Part shown: positions 44,622 to 54,039 of the stretch, one piece after another
How the letters are laid out: each line of letters opens with the position of its first letter
How positions within the stretch are numbered: position 1 is the stretch's first letter
Assembly: GCF_001545115.1 (NCBI RefSeq)
Contig: NZ_FCNU01000028.1
Location: forward strand, 186,001 to 250,000
Length of the DNA: 64,000 nt
Direction: 5' to 3'
DNA from: Candidatus Protochlamydia phocaeensis
GTDB lineage: Bacteria; Chlamydiota; Chlamydiia; Chlamydiales; Parachlamydiaceae
Program-made: the position numbers and the translations under genes
Notes under the pieces: generated by a model
Seen by the model: the letters and a program-made list of their open reading frames with translations, nothing else
Database searches by the model: none
What the model was told of the DNA's origin: nothing

Positions 44622-45620
44622 ATGACATTGCCAAAGTTATTAGCGATTGTATCCATTCTTTTATTTGGAGCGATTGGCATAGCTGCCATCTTTAAAACCA
44701 AGCCGACCCAACCTGAGACGGGGGCGGTTGTGCAGGTTCCTCTTGAAGTTGAACTAGATCAAGAGATTCAAGCAGTTGTGCCGGCCTTAGCCACTCCATC
44801 CCCTGTTGCCGTTTCCTCGGTTTCTCCTATTGTTGCGTCATCGATTGATTTGCCTGATGCCAATCGGATTGAAGAATTATTTAATCGAAATGATCCGAAG
44901 CTACCTATTGTCGAGACCATTACTTATAAGAGCCATGTACCTTGGCAGAAAGGGCGTCCTGCTTGGTTATCGGATTATGCCTCTCATTACAATACGTCTC
45001 GGCATTTTATTGCGCGGAGTTTAAATGGCAAGCCTGATTACTTAAAGCAGGATTTGGCTGAAGGCGATCGCTTTAATGTATTTAAAAAAGATAAGAATTT
45101 TCAATTTTATCTGGTTGTAGACACATCCCGTTGTAAAATGTGGTTCTACTATATTGATTTGGATGATAAGCAGGCGACGCTATTAAAGACCTATCAAGTA
45201 GGGCTAGGCCGCTTAGATTCAACAAAAGCGTCGGGATTGCTGACGCCTTTAGGGAAGTATTCTCTTGGCGATCGCATTGCAGTCTATAAACCCAAAGTCA
45301 TGGGAATGCATCAAGGAAAGAAAATTGAAGTAATCACTGTTTTCGGAACGCGTTGGATTCCCTTTGAAAAAGAATTAGGCCCTTGTACAGCTCCTGCAAA
45401 AGGATTTGGCATTCATGGAACGCCTTGGCATGATAAAGGCCAAGGAATACTTGCTGATGATACAAGCAGCATTGGAAAATATGAGAGCGATGGATGCATT
45501 AGGCTTGCCACTCCGGATATAGAAGAGCTTTTTGCCATTATTATTACTAAGCCCACGACCATTGAAATTGTCCCAGATTTTTCTGAATCCACCTTAGCTG
45601 GAGCTGGGGCAGGGCTATAA
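44622..45620 (+). CDS. L,D-transpeptidase (YkuD domain) with N-terminal membrane anchor
   Basis: A 332-residue inner-membrane-anchored enzyme that would cross-link or modify peptidoglycan through meso-DAP residues. LPKLLAIVSILLFGAIGIAA is the N-terminal anchor. A Pro/Val-rich linker leads to a LysM-like part (ASHYNTSRHFIARSLNGKPD). The YkuD domain follows, ending in FGIHGTPWHD and SIGKYESDGCIRLATPDIEE, where His and the S-x-G-C-I-R-L motif with the catalytic Cys are intact. Chlamydiaceae lack this gene at this position; environmental chlamydiae make detectable peptidoglycan, so the enzyme fits. It is 30 nt upstream of accA. Confidence 0.93.
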   Translation: MTLPKLLAIVSILLFGAIGIAAIFKTKPTQPETGAVVQVPLEVELDQEIQAVVPALATPSPVAVSSVSPIVASSIDLPDANRIEELFNRNDPKLPIVETITYKSHVPWQKGRPAWLSDYASHYNTSRHFIARSLNGKPDYLKQDLAEGDRFNVFKKDKNFQFYLVVDTSRCKMWFYYIDLDDKQATLLKTYQVGLGRLDSTKASGLLTPLGKYSLGDRIAVYKPKVMGMHQGKKIEVITVFGTRWIPFEKELGPCTAPAKGFGIHGTPWHDKGQGILADDTSSIGKYESDGCIRLATPDIEELFAIIITKPTTIEIVPDFSESTLAGAGAGL

Positions 45621-45650
45621 AATTAAATATTTAATTGAAGGAGCGACCCG

Positions 45651-46601
45651 TTGGATATTCTACCCCATGAAAAGCAAATTCATGAGTATATCAAAACGAT
45701 TGAACATCTAAAAAAACAGAATCAAGACAATCCTATTTTTAACGCCGAGATTCGCAAGCTTGAGCAAAAGTTAGATAAACTCAAAGAAAAAGTTTATTCA
45801 GAGCTGACTCCGTGGCAAAGGATTATGATTTGCCGTCACCCCTCTCGTCCGCATGCCCTGGATTTCTTTCGCAATATGTGCGAAAGCTATGTGGAGCTAT
45901 CGGGAGACCGCTGCTATCAAGATGATCATGCGATGGTTGGGGGGTTGGCTAGGATCGGGGGAATAAAGTGCGTTGTCATCGGCCAAGAGAAAGGATTTGA
46001 TACCGAAAGTCGCGTTTACCGCAATTTTGGTATGCTTAATCCCGAAGGCTTCCGCAAAGCTCTGCGCTTGATGCAAATGGCTGAAAAATTTAATTTGCCT
46101 ATCATTTCCCTTTTGGATACTCCAGGAGCTTATCCCGGATTGGAAGCCGAAGAGAGGGGGCAAGGATGGGCGATTGCGCAGAATCTACGCGAGATGGCTC
46201 GTATCAGCACGCCGATCATTGTGGTTGTTATTGGAGAAGGCTGTTCTGGAGGGGCTTTGGGAATGGGTGTGGGCGATGTCGTGGGCATGCTAGAGCATGC
46301 TTATTACTCTGTCATCTCACCAGAGGGCTGTGCATCGATTCTTTGGAAAGATGCAAGTAAAAATATAGAGGCTGCATCAACGCTCAAGTTGAACGCAGAA
46401 AATCTTATAGAGCTCAAGGTCATCGACACGATTATTAGCGAACCTCTCGGAGGCGCGCATCACGATCCTCAGCAGACTTATCAAAATGTCAAGCAATTTA
46501 TCATCGATCAATGTCAGATTCTGCGCAGAATCCCCCCATCACTGTTGCTTGAGCAGCGCTATTTAAAATTCCGACAAATGGGACAATTCCTAGAAGTATA
46601 A
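45651..46601 (+). CDS. accA: Acetyl-CoA carboxylase carboxyltransferase subunit alpha
   Basis: AccA transfers the carboxyl group from biotin to acetyl-CoA with AccD, producing malonyl-CoA for fatty-acid synthesis. The protein has 316 residues, complete. Family landmarks are [60 protein letters not shown] and [20 protein letters not shown]. The start is a TTG (45651) with a strong AAGGAG 7-8 nt upstream, and the encoded [20 protein letters not shown] is a normal AccA N-terminus. It is followed 9 nt later by msbA; the order matches CT265-CT264. Confidence 0.96.
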   Translation: MDILPHEKQIHEYIKTIEHLKKQNQDNPIFNAEIRKLEQKLDKLKEKVYSELTPWQRIMICRHPSRPHALDFFRNMCESYVELSGDRCYQDDHAMVGGLARIGGIKCVVIGQEKGFDTESRVYRNFGMLNPEGFRKALRLMQMAEKFNLPIISLLDTPGAYPGLEAEERGQGWAIAQNLREMARISTPIIVVVIGEGCSGGALGMGVGDVVGMLEHAYYSVISPEGCASILWKDASKNIEAASTLKLNAENLIELKVIDTIISEPLGGAHHDPQQTYQNVKQFIIDQCQILRRIPPSLLLEQRYLKFRQMGQFLEV

Positions 46602-46610
46602 GTACGAGCT

Positions 46611-48554
46611 ATGCGATTTTTATTTAAGACAGCGCTTCTTGGAAGGCAGCACCGCATCCTGATTGGATTGACCATTTTTTCCATGATCTTATTGACATTT
46701 GCCTCCCAGCTAGAGATTGTCGCCATGGGCGTCATCATGAGGAAAGGGCCGGATTTTTTTGAATTGTTTGCCCCTATCAAAGAGGGGAAGCTAGAGCGTA
46801 ATTTAGCTGTCAGTTGGGAAGATGTCCAGGCGCGCTGGCCGCAATTGGATGTGTCCGATCGAGGCTTTGTTAACTTAGAAGATACAGCGCGCTTTTTAAC
46901 TGATTATAAGGGCCAAGGATTGGTGGAGAGAGTCATAGACGGCTTAAACCATTTCATTCCTATTACCAGCAGTTTGAAATTCCTCGCTTTTTTTATTGTC
47001 TTAGTCGCTTTATTTAAAGCTATTTCACTGTTCAGCCAGCGCTTTGCCTCGCGCCTGGTCGCCATCCGCATCAGCCGCGATTTGCGCCAAGCCTATTTTG
47101 AGCATATTCAATCTTTGCCCATGGATTTTTATCAGCGGCATAATATAGGCAGTTTATCCTCGCGCGTGGTAGGGGATGCAGCCCTAGTGGCAGAGGCCTT
47201 GAATGCTTGCTTGGTCAATTACTTGCAAACGCCTTTTACGGTTATCACGACGCTTGGCCTATGCTTTTTAGCTTCCTGGCAGCTTTCGCTTATTATTTTC
47301 TTCGGTTTTCCCTTGATTGTTTTCCCCATTGTCTTCCTCGCCAAACGGGTCAAAAGAATTTCCAAGCAGATTCAGAAAAATCAAGAAACATTTGCCTCTG
47401 TTCTTATCGATTTCTTAGCTGGCATCCAAACAGTCAAAGTTTTTGCCATGGAGGATTTCTCCCTCAGAAAGTACCGCGATCAAAATGCGAAAATGGCGGC
47501 TCTGGAGCAAAGAAGCGCTCGATACGATTTGTCCTCGAGGCCCATTGTTCACACAATTGGAATGTTTTTTTTAGCGACGGCCTTGCTCTATGGGCTTTAT
47601 GTCCTGCAGATGAATGTTTCGGACGTGTTGGTGTATTGCGGATTGCTCTATGTTTTTTACGAGCCCATTAAAAAATTTGCTGAAGAAAATACGCATATTC
47701 AGCGAGGCATTGCAGCAGCAGAGCGTGTACAGGAAGTGTTGCATCTTCAGCCTCAAATCCGCGATCAAGACGGGGCTTTAGAGCTTTCTTCTCTTGATAG
47801 CACGATTGAATTTGATAATGTTTGGTTTCGCTACGACCAAAAATGGATCCTCAAAGGTGTCAGCTTTACTGTCCGCAAAGGAGAAACCGTCGCTTTGGTG
47901 GGGCCGACAGGATCGGGAAAGTCCACCATCGTCCAGCTTTTACCTCGCCTATATGACATCCAGAAAGGGGAAATTCGTATTGATGGCCGTTCCTTAACAG
48001 CTTATACCCAGCGTTCATTGAGGGATAACATCGCTTTTGTGCCTCAAAAACCTTTTCTCTTCTTAGATACGGTTGCCGAAAACATTGCTTTCGGACGTCC
48101 CTTTTCGCAAGAAGACATTCAAGAAGCGGCTAGGCAGGCCCATGCGGATGAGTTCATTCAGCAGCTTCCGAAAGGCTATCAGACCGAATTATTTGAAGCC
48201 GGCAAAAACCTGTCGGGTGGGCAGCAGCAGCGTTTGGCAATTGCGCGTGCGCTAGTCAAAAAAGCGCCTATCTTGATTATGGACGAGGCAACTTCGTCAT
48301 TGGACGCACTTAGCGAAAATCACATCAAATCGGCTTTAAGCCAGCTTCAGGGAAAGATGACGCAAATTATCATCGCGCATCGCTTGTCTACTATCGAAGA
48401 TGCCGATAAAATTATTTATTTGGATAAAGGCGAAAAAGTGGCTGAAGGAACAAAGGAAGAACTCCTGCGTACTTGTCCTCCGTTCAGACAAATGTGGGAA
48501 ATGATGTACAATCAAGCGCCGCTTCAGCCTGCGGGCTTATCTCTAAATTCATAA
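46611..48554 (+). CDS. msbA: MsbA-type lipid A/lipid ABC exporter
   Basis: A fused ABC transporter half (647 residues) that flips lipid A-core across the inner membrane. The N-terminal ~370 residues are membrane-spanning with an unusual periplasmic insertion (about residues 55-105, including WEDVQARWPQLDV). The ATPase domain has Walker A GPTGSGKST, signature LSGGQQQR, Walker B ILIMDEATSSLD and the H-loop IIIAHRLST. It is 9 nt downstream of accA. Other bacterial lipid or peptide exporters share this layout, but the chlamydial context (CT264) supports MsbA. Confidence 0.9.
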   Translation: MRFLFKTALLGRQHRILIGLTIFSMILLTFASQLEIVAMGVIMRKGPDFFELFAPIKEGKLERNLAVSWEDVQARWPQLDVSDRGFVNLEDTARFLTDYKGQGLVERVIDGLNHFIPITSSLKFLAFFIVLVALFKAISLFSQRFASRLVAIRISRDLRQAYFEHIQSLPMDFYQRHNIGSLSSRVVGDAALVAEALNACLVNYLQTPFTVITTLGLCFLASWQLSLIIFFGFPLIVFPIVFLAKRVKRISKQIQKNQETFASVLIDFLAGIQTVKVFAMEDFSLRKYRDQNAKMAALEQRSARYDLSSRPIVHTIGMFFLATALLYGLYVLQMNVSDVLVYCGLLYVFYEPIKKFAEENTHIQRGIAAAERVQEVLHLQPQIRDQDGALELSSLDSTIEFDNVWFRYDQKWILKGVSFTVRKGETVALVGPTGSGKSTIVQLLPRLYDIQKGEIRIDGRSLTAYTQRSLRDNIAFVPQKPFLFLDTVAENIAFGRPFSQEDIQEAARQAHADEFIQQLPKGYQTELFEAGKNLSGGQQQRLAIARALVKKAPILIMDEATSSLDALSENHIKSALSQLQGKMTQIIIAHRLSTIEDADKIIYLDKGEKVAEGTKEELLRTCPPFRQMWEMMYNQAPLQPAGLSLNS

Positions 48555-48653
48555 TGGCCTAAATCATTTTTCCTTAGGAGTCTAGCCTATGTCGGCTCCT
48601 AAGGAGAAGCACTCGAATTTGGGTCATTGGCGGCTTTAATACACCCTCTAAGA
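48550..48653. repeat. Dispersed palindromic repeat, family A, copy 3
   Basis: Two short arms (AGGAGTCTAGCCTA region and TCGGCTCCTAAGGAG) form an inner hairpin. The outer end GGCTTTAATACACCCTCTAA is the family A terminus. It begins at the msbA stop codon, so it could act as its terminator. Confidence 0.65.
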
Positions 48654-48884
48654 CTTTCAAGTCGTCTAAATCCTAGAGCACTCAACACTCAATCAAACTA
48701 AATTCTGGCTTTAATCCTTCTTAAAAGGTCTGTATAGCCTTTCAAGTATGGCGCCTTCTCATGCCTTTAGATTCTTATTTATTTACTAACTTTATGAGAG
48801 GCTTTGAACGATTTCCTTCTTTTATTCACTAAAAGGCAAAAGACTCCAAATTCAATTTATTAAGTCAAAATAGGATGAAAGAGG
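48654..48884. other. Intergenic leader of the SopB-like gene
   Basis: AT-rich, no gene seen; together with the preceding repeat and the promoter at 48885-48913 it makes up the 390-bp gap between msbA and the next gene. Confidence 0.5.
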
Positions 48885-48913
48885 TTGACAAAATCTATTA
48901 ATTAAAATTTTAT
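48885..48913 (+). promoter_or_regulatory. Probable sigma-70-type promoter of the SopB-like gene
   Basis: Consensus -35 TTGACA (48885-48890), 17-bp spacer, -10 TTTTAT (48908-48913), about 32 nt before the start codon. The surrounding sequence is very AT-rich, so chance matches are possible. Confidence 0.5.
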
Positions 48914-48944
48914 TTATTAATTCAAATTGTATTTTGGAGACCCT

Positions 48945-51311
48945 ATGAATAATGTGCATTCGTCTTCTAGTCACCCCTCCTCTCCCGTCCTTTCCATGGA
49001 CTGGAACAGAATCCATGAGAACAGTAAAAAGGTCAAAGAGTTTTTAAAGTCTTTTCATGTCGATAGAATCGGAACCGGCCTTATGAGAGTGGATGAAAAT
49101 GGCTATACCCTCTCTCCTCGCTCCAATTATGTGAATAGTCCCACGGTGCAACGGGCTTTAAATATTAGAAATCCGCTTGCGACATATGAAGCTGTTCAAC
49201 GCTGCTTTAATGATATAAGCAGAAAGATAGACGTATTAGAGAAGTTCATTTCAGCGTTTGATCCCGATTCGGGGGATTGTGTCCAGGCCAAAAAGCTTCT
49301 TTTGCGTTTAGTGAAGATTAATCGTATTTTTGAGACCACAGCCTTTGAGGGGATAGAGCAGCTTTGCAAAAACTATATTAGCGATGGCCAGGCTGACAAA
49401 GCGGGAGCATTAAAGGTAAGTGGGGATGGCTATCACGTTTTATTAAAAAGAATCATTGAAGCTTTAACGCATAAATTGTCCGCTCGCATCGAAGAATTAG
49501 ATGTCGATATTAAATTAGTGAAGTACAATTTTTCGGCCGCTAAACTTCTCATAAAAAGAGGGGATGCTGTCCTGCATTTACGAAGTGTTTTCTGCAATTT
49601 CAAGGTCGGATGCATTATTCCTACAGAATTGATTCAGGATTGCTTGACCGATCAACATAAGTTCAAAGATACGGACAAGAAAGCTATGCAGATTGCGACC
49701 AATCAAATCGGTTTGCCGACCTTGGCTAGCAAAATTCCGACTCAAGGCGGAAATGCGAATTGGGTTCCTATGCGTCTTATTGAGACTGAAGAGCGCTCTA
49801 TTCTCGTTGAACGGGGCGTAGTCGGGACCTGCGAGAGGGACTCTGCGAAGAAATTAAGCGATCTATGCAACGTCTACTATAGAATTGAATCCGATAGCCT
49901 AAATTGTTTTATTAGTTGTGGAGCGGTTAACAATGCTCAAAAAGCAAAAGAGCTTGCCCAAGTGATTAAGCTTATGGAAGAGCCGTTAAAGAAGAAACAA
50001 AAGCAGTTTGTGCTTCATCAATTGGGATCTTTTAAAGCAGAAGAAGAAATCATCCGCAATGCGCATACGCATATTGCAGAGACTGAGAGCTTGCTGCGGA
50101 CAATTTGTGAGGATGATGAGTTAAGCATCTTGCACATTAATACCAATTTCAATGCCACGAATTGGTTTGATTCGGAAAGAACAAATTCTTTATCCATCAA
50201 CTGTCAAGGCCTCGCTCGTTTGGCTAAGCATATATTGATGAAAGTGGATCAGCTCAACCCATTCAACATAAAAGACGCGGCATTTTTTGAATCGGCAAGA
50301 GAATTAAAGGAGACATTTGATTGCCAAATCCAACGTTTAATCAATGTCATTGCTTTTATAGAAAAAGAACCTGAATCTATAAAAAATACAATAGAGGCTA
50401 AAAATACAATAGAGGTTAAACAAAAGGAGCTTGAAAGGGAGCTTGAAAAATATCTAAAAAATTTGGATGAAGCATTGGCAAAGATTGATCCTTCCCTAGT
50501 CAGGAATTATGAAGAAGAGACTCTACTGCTTCTTTTGGATATTTTAAGGCGGCTCATTCACTTGCAATTCACTCCTCTCCATTTACCAAGGCTTTCTCGA
50601 TCTGCTGAGATAGAATTATATCTGCTTCTTTATCGCATGCTCGATATGACGCCTATTCTCATTTGTTGGAGCGGATTGGATCGATCAGGTGCCGTGAGGG
50701 CCTTGGCTGAATCGCAAGCGCGTTTAGAAAGAGAGCTTAAGCAACGCGTTCCCCAAGGGGCTGTCGATCTTGCAAAACAACCCAGTCCTTTGAATGCTTG
50801 GAAAATGATTTTTCGCTTAATTCTTCATTGCGATGACTATCGCAAAGAGCTCTTTAGCTTAACAGAAGCCATCAGTCAAGAGAATTCCTCTTTGACGATG
50901 ATCGCTAATTTAGATAAGTGGCAGGCTTTGGAAAGTCAGCCGTTCCTTCTTAAAGACGAAGATGCCAGCTTTAGAAAAATGCTTTTTGAAAAGATCGATC
51001 AGATGTATGAAGATAAGGAAAAAGCGGACGATTTAAAACTCGTCCAATACTATTTGGAGCTTGTGGTTTCGCAGCTACTGGGAAGCGAAGCAGAAAAAAC
51101 GTTCTATAGTACGGGAATGATTGGCTTCAAATATCATCATAATGGAAGTCTGACACAGAGAATGGGGGCAAATAATTATCCTTTAGAGAGATGGCCTCAA
51201 TTCATTAGCGACCATCAGGGGTGTGTCATTCAATTATTAAGCGATCCGATGACGATTACAGAAGCCGCTAAAACGCTCATTCTAAGGCTCGCTTACCTTA
51301 GAGGGGGCTAA
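48945..51311 (+). CDS. SopB/IpgD-like CX5R phosphatase, candidate effector
   Basis: A 788-residue soluble protein without signal peptide. LICWSGLDRSGAVRALAESQ at about residue 574 has a C-x5-R loop in the form C-x-S-G-x-D-R-S-G, as in SopB/IpgD phosphoinositide phosphatases (CKSGKDRTG). About 170 residues earlier, HINTNFNATNWFDSE resembles the upstream N-F-x-x-N motif of that family. The first ~350 residues are helical with no recognised domain. Such enzymes are type III effectors that change host phosphoinositides. The catalytic loop being intact supports activity; substrate is inferred. ATG 48945 (after GGAGACCCT) is preferred over the TTG at 48927. Confidence 0.6.
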   Translation: MNNVHSSSSHPSSPVLSMDWNRIHENSKKVKEFLKSFHVDRIGTGLMRVDENGYTLSPRSNYVNSPTVQRALNIRNPLATYEAVQRCFNDISRKIDVLEKFISAFDPDSGDCVQAKKLLLRLVKINRIFETTAFEGIEQLCKNYISDGQADKAGALKVSGDGYHVLLKRIIEALTHKLSARIEELDVDIKLVKYNFSAAKLLIKRGDAVLHLRSVFCNFKVGCIIPTELIQDCLTDQHKFKDTDKKAMQIATNQIGLPTLASKIPTQGGNANWVPMRLIETEERSILVERGVVGTCERDSAKKLSDLCNVYYRIESDSLNCFISCGAVNNAQKAKELAQVIKLMEEPLKKKQKQFVLHQLGSFKAEEEIIRNAHTHIAETESLLRTICEDDELSILHINTNFNATNWFDSERTNSLSINCQGLARLAKHILMKVDQLNPFNIKDAAFFESARELKETFDCQIQRLINVIAFIEKEPESIKNTIEAKNTIEVKQKELERELEKYLKNLDEALAKIDPSLVRNYEEETLLLLLDILRRLIHLQFTPLHLPRLSRSAEIELYLLLYRMLDMTPILICWSGLDRSGAVRALAESQARLERELKQRVPQGAVDLAKQPSPLNAWKMIFRLILHCDDYRKELFSLTEAISQENSSLTMIANLDKWQALESQPFLLKDEDASFRKMLFEKIDQMYEDKEKADDLKLVQYYLELVVSQLLGSEAEKTFYSTGMIGFKYHHNGSLTQRMGANNYPLERWPQFISDHQGCVIQLLSDPMTITEAAKTLILRLAYLRGG

Positions 51312-51414
51312 AAAGCTCCAAACTCAGGCGAATAGAATTTCCGGGGCTATCGAAGAGATAGGCCCCAGCTATTTTTTAGATTCTCAAGTAAATAGCAAGC
51401 GCATCCTTTTATAA

Positions 51415-53121
51415 TTATTGCTTAAGCATTAATAGAATGGTTTCTAATGAGGCCATTCGAAATCCAGGGTCTGTATAAGCGATAGGGTTGCGGTCGATGC
51501 TTCCGGATTCGACCCGGTCTTGGCCGAGCATGGCTCCAAAGGTGGAAATGGCGGCTACGCCAAACATAAGTTGCAAAGGCGTATCATGAAATAAGCTAAT
51601 GTCATTGATTTTGCTGATTTGAGTGAGCAAGGAATAAAGCAGGGGCAAACATTCGCGGTTTTCAAAAATATTAAAATATATCTCATTAAAAAGCCTGTTA
51701 TTCCGGCCTGGTCTAAAATTGTTTTTTAGCCACGTTGAAAAGCCTGCAAAGCCAAGCGTGCTCGCTAAAAAAGCCAAGATGGCAATTTGATCTTGGGACT
51801 GATCTGTGCAGACAACGGCTATTGAAAATCCGGTGAGGCTCATAAAAAGAGGAATGGTGACGGCCCGATCGACTAAAATGGCTGTGCGAATTCTCTTATC
51901 CTTCTTCGTAATGGATAGTGCCTTAAGTATTTTGCTCTTTTTGAGACCTTTCCAGCACCCCTGCAAAGGAACTTTATTAATTTCTTTTTTATGAGTATAG
52001 ATTTCTTTAGTCAAATTTTGAAATCTTTGCTTGGCATCGCGCTTGGTGATTCCATACATGATACCGAGAAGAATAGCTAATTGATTGTTGTGGAAAATAG
52101 ATAAAAGCGCATTCATTTCAATGACTGCTTTAGGAATGGCCTGAATAGATGTTTTCATAACCGTTAGGGCTATTCTGCGGGCGCGCATAGGCCGGGACTC
52201 TAGCTCCCTTTTTTGCAAATTAGATTCTATTTTCTTTAATACTTGTAATAGGCCTTCCATTCCGATCTCGCCTGCTCCCGCTCCGATTAACAGATAACCG
52301 CAGGCATTATACAAGGGAAAAAGCTGATTGCTGGGGCTCAAATAGAGGTTGACAAAGAGCGTTGCGCTCACTCCGCAGGTGATCTTGGCTGCATTGATGA
52401 GTAGATTGACTTTAACCTGTGTATGAGCAGGCTCTAAGAGGGCGCAGATTGGCGCATTCCGGCTTTCTACGCTAATTCTCTCCGGTAATGGCGTGTCTTG
52501 TACATGTGCAGAAGAGGGGAAACTCCCTTGATCCTCCTGCTGTGGCTCTTCAATCGAAGAGATGACTTCTTGATCTTCTTGTCCGCGGCTATTTAGCAAA
52601 TGGGAGCCGTCTTGTTTGATCTGGTTGACAATTTGAATAAAGTCATTGGTCACATTATAACCAGCCCAAGCTGAAATCATTCCCAAAACCTTTTCTTGAG
52701 CGGAATCTGGGACATTTATAGCTGTATTCCAGAGCATTAAAAATCCCCAAAAGGAAAGATTTGTCGTAAAGGTGTGTGCTTGCTGCATATACTGGTTAAT
52801 GGCCGGAGTAACAGAAAATGACTCAATCAACGCCCTTAAGGAAACGCCAAGATTGATCCAGCAAACAGTTTCAGCAACCTTATCTTCCATGGAAGATTCG
52901 GAGTCTGGCAGTTGGTTCTTATACATGAGAAATGTTCCGGAAGCAACTAAGGCGGTGGTTGCCACTACTCCTTGAGCGATCCTAGGTAAAAGCGGCTTGA
53001 TACGCCTTCCGCAAAAAGATTTAATGCCGGCCCAAAAAATGGATCCTGTAGAAGTTTGAGAGGGAACGGAATCGGAATCAGAATAAAGGACAAAAGGAGT
53101 TCTTTCTGTGACTAAAGACAT
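51415..53121 (-). CDS. Hypothetical polytopic membrane protein
   Basis: I do not recognise this 568-residue protein. A short hydrophilic N-terminus with many Ser and Thr leads to several hydrophobic stretches (VVATTALVASGTFLMY, NLSFWGFLMLWNTAINV, VSATLFVNLYLS, IAILAFLASTLGFAGFS), perhaps six to ten membrane segments. Pairs of such segments around soluble linkers would also fit an inclusion-membrane protein. A charged acidic linker at about residues 190-240 (IEEPQQEDQG) separates two similar halves, suggesting an internal duplication. AAGAGAGAA precedes the start. It converges with the SopB-like gene. Confidence 0.55.
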   Translation of the reverse strand: MSLVTERTPFVLYSDSDSVPSQTSTGSIFWAGIKSFCGRRIKPLLPRIAQGVVATTALVASGTFLMYKNQLPDSESSMEDKVAETVCWINLGVSLRALIESFSVTPAINQYMQQAHTFTTNLSFWGFLMLWNTAINVPDSAQEKVLGMISAWAGYNVTNDFIQIVNQIKQDGSHLLNSRGQEDQEVISSIEEPQQEDQGSFPSSAHVQDTPLPERISVESRNAPICALLEPAHTQVKVNLLINAAKITCGVSATLFVNLYLSPSNQLFPLYNACGYLLIGAGAGEIGMEGLLQVLKKIESNLQKRELESRPMRARRIALTVMKTSIQAIPKAVIEMNALLSIFHNNQLAILLGIMYGITKRDAKQRFQNLTKEIYTHKKEINKVPLQGCWKGLKKSKILKALSITKKDKRIRTAILVDRAVTIPLFMSLTGFSIAVVCTDQSQDQIAILAFLASTLGFAGFSTWLKNNFRPGRNNRLFNEIYFNIFENRECLPLLYSLLTQISKINDISLFHDTPLQLMFGVAAISTFGAMLGQDRVESGSIDRNPIAYTDPGFRMASLETILLMLKQ

Positions 53122-53204
53122 GTGTATTCTCTCTTGTAAATTTAATATACTCGGAACATAGCTGGAACATAAAATTCCACTGACATACTTTAGGTAGCTG
53201 CTGC

Positions 53205-53375
53205 CTTAGGATTTGTCAAAAACTGCTAATGGCCTAGATTCGAGTACTTTTCCCTAGAAGAAAAGGAGGATAGAGGGCCACATTCACGCAATATTGTTCC
53301 TCTATTTCCTATTCTTGCTAGGGAGAAAATGATCTCAAATATAGGCGATTATGAGTATTAAGAAACCCTCTTAGA
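53205..53375. repeat. Dispersed palindromic repeat, family A, copy 4
   Basis: Arms GGCCTAGATTCGAGTACTTT and the diverged complement of GAGAAAATGATCTCAAATAT pair over about 40 nt. A central loop region (53260-53310) shows weaker pairing of GAGGATAGAGG with CCTCTATTTCC. The outer ends carry TTAGG and CCCTCTTAGA. Confidence 0.75.
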
Positions 53376-53390
53376 CTTCAATTTTTGCCT

Positions 53391-53786
53391 TTATTTTTTG
53401 CTGTTTCCTTTGAGTCGGACAGGCCTTAATTGATGAGCGGATACAGGAGCGCCTCTATTTATCTGTTTCCTCATTATCTGTTTAGTGCGGAAATTGGTTG
53501 TTTTGGAATTGACGACCTTAGAAAGAGACAAGCCTTTGGCATGCGAAGACCCATGTGTTCTGCTATGCAGATGAGGAGGCACGCTGGCTTGGGATTTCAT
53601 CACTCCCGCTCCATCGGGTCCTGGGCCAAAATGAAGACGGACAATTGGAGTGGCATGTACTTGGCTAAGAGCCAAAGGAGGATAGGTTTGAGGAAGCGGC
53701 GATGGGCATTCTCCTCTTGCCAAACTCGCAGATAGGGAAAAGGAAAGAGTAAAAAATAAGCAGGCTTTTTTTAATAGGATCTTCAT
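53391..53786 (-). CDS. Small secreted basic hypothetical protein
   Basis: A 131-residue protein with a clear signal peptide (MKILLKKACLFFTLSFSLSA, cleavage near LARG). The mature part is basic, Ser/His/Lys-rich and proline-containing (HGSSHAKGLSLSKVVNSKTT), probably unstructured. No family is recognised. ATG 53786 follows GAGGG. It is a single gene between two repeats. A role at the cell surface or in the periplasm is inferred only from the signal peptide. Confidence 0.6.
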   Translation of the reverse strand: MKILLKKACLFFTLSFSLSASLARGECPSPLPQTYPPLALSQVHATPIVRLHFGPGPDGAGVMKSQASVPPHLHSRTHGSSHAKGLSLSKVVNSKTTNFRTKQIMRKQINRGAPVSAHQLRPVRLKGNSKK

Positions 53787-53808
53787 GATAGCCCTCTAAA
53801 TAAATTGG

Positions 53809-53968
53809 TAACCTGAGTTTGGCGTTTTTTTCCCTTTAGACTGCATCAAAGCTGCGGAGATGAATAAATGGCAAGGCGGTCACTATTAAAAAATATGGAC
53901 CGTCTTGCCATTATCTGTAAAAGCTTCCACGTCAGTCCAAAGGGTAAAAAAACTCCAAACGCGGTTAG
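53809..53968. repeat. Dispersed palindromic repeat, family B, copy 2
   Basis: The ends (AACCTGAGTTTGGCGTTTTT and the complement of AAAAACTCCAAACGCGGTTA) are inverted repeats of about 35 bp with few mismatches. Inside lies a second inverted repeat (AATGGCAAGGCGGTC/GACCGTCTTGCCATT). Long blocks are identical to 36639-36786. Confidence 0.8.
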
Positions 53969-54039
53969 TCGTTTGGTAATAGTTGTTAAAAAATAATTTG
54001 TATTTTTAACGTTTTGGGCAGATTAGATCAATCAGATAA

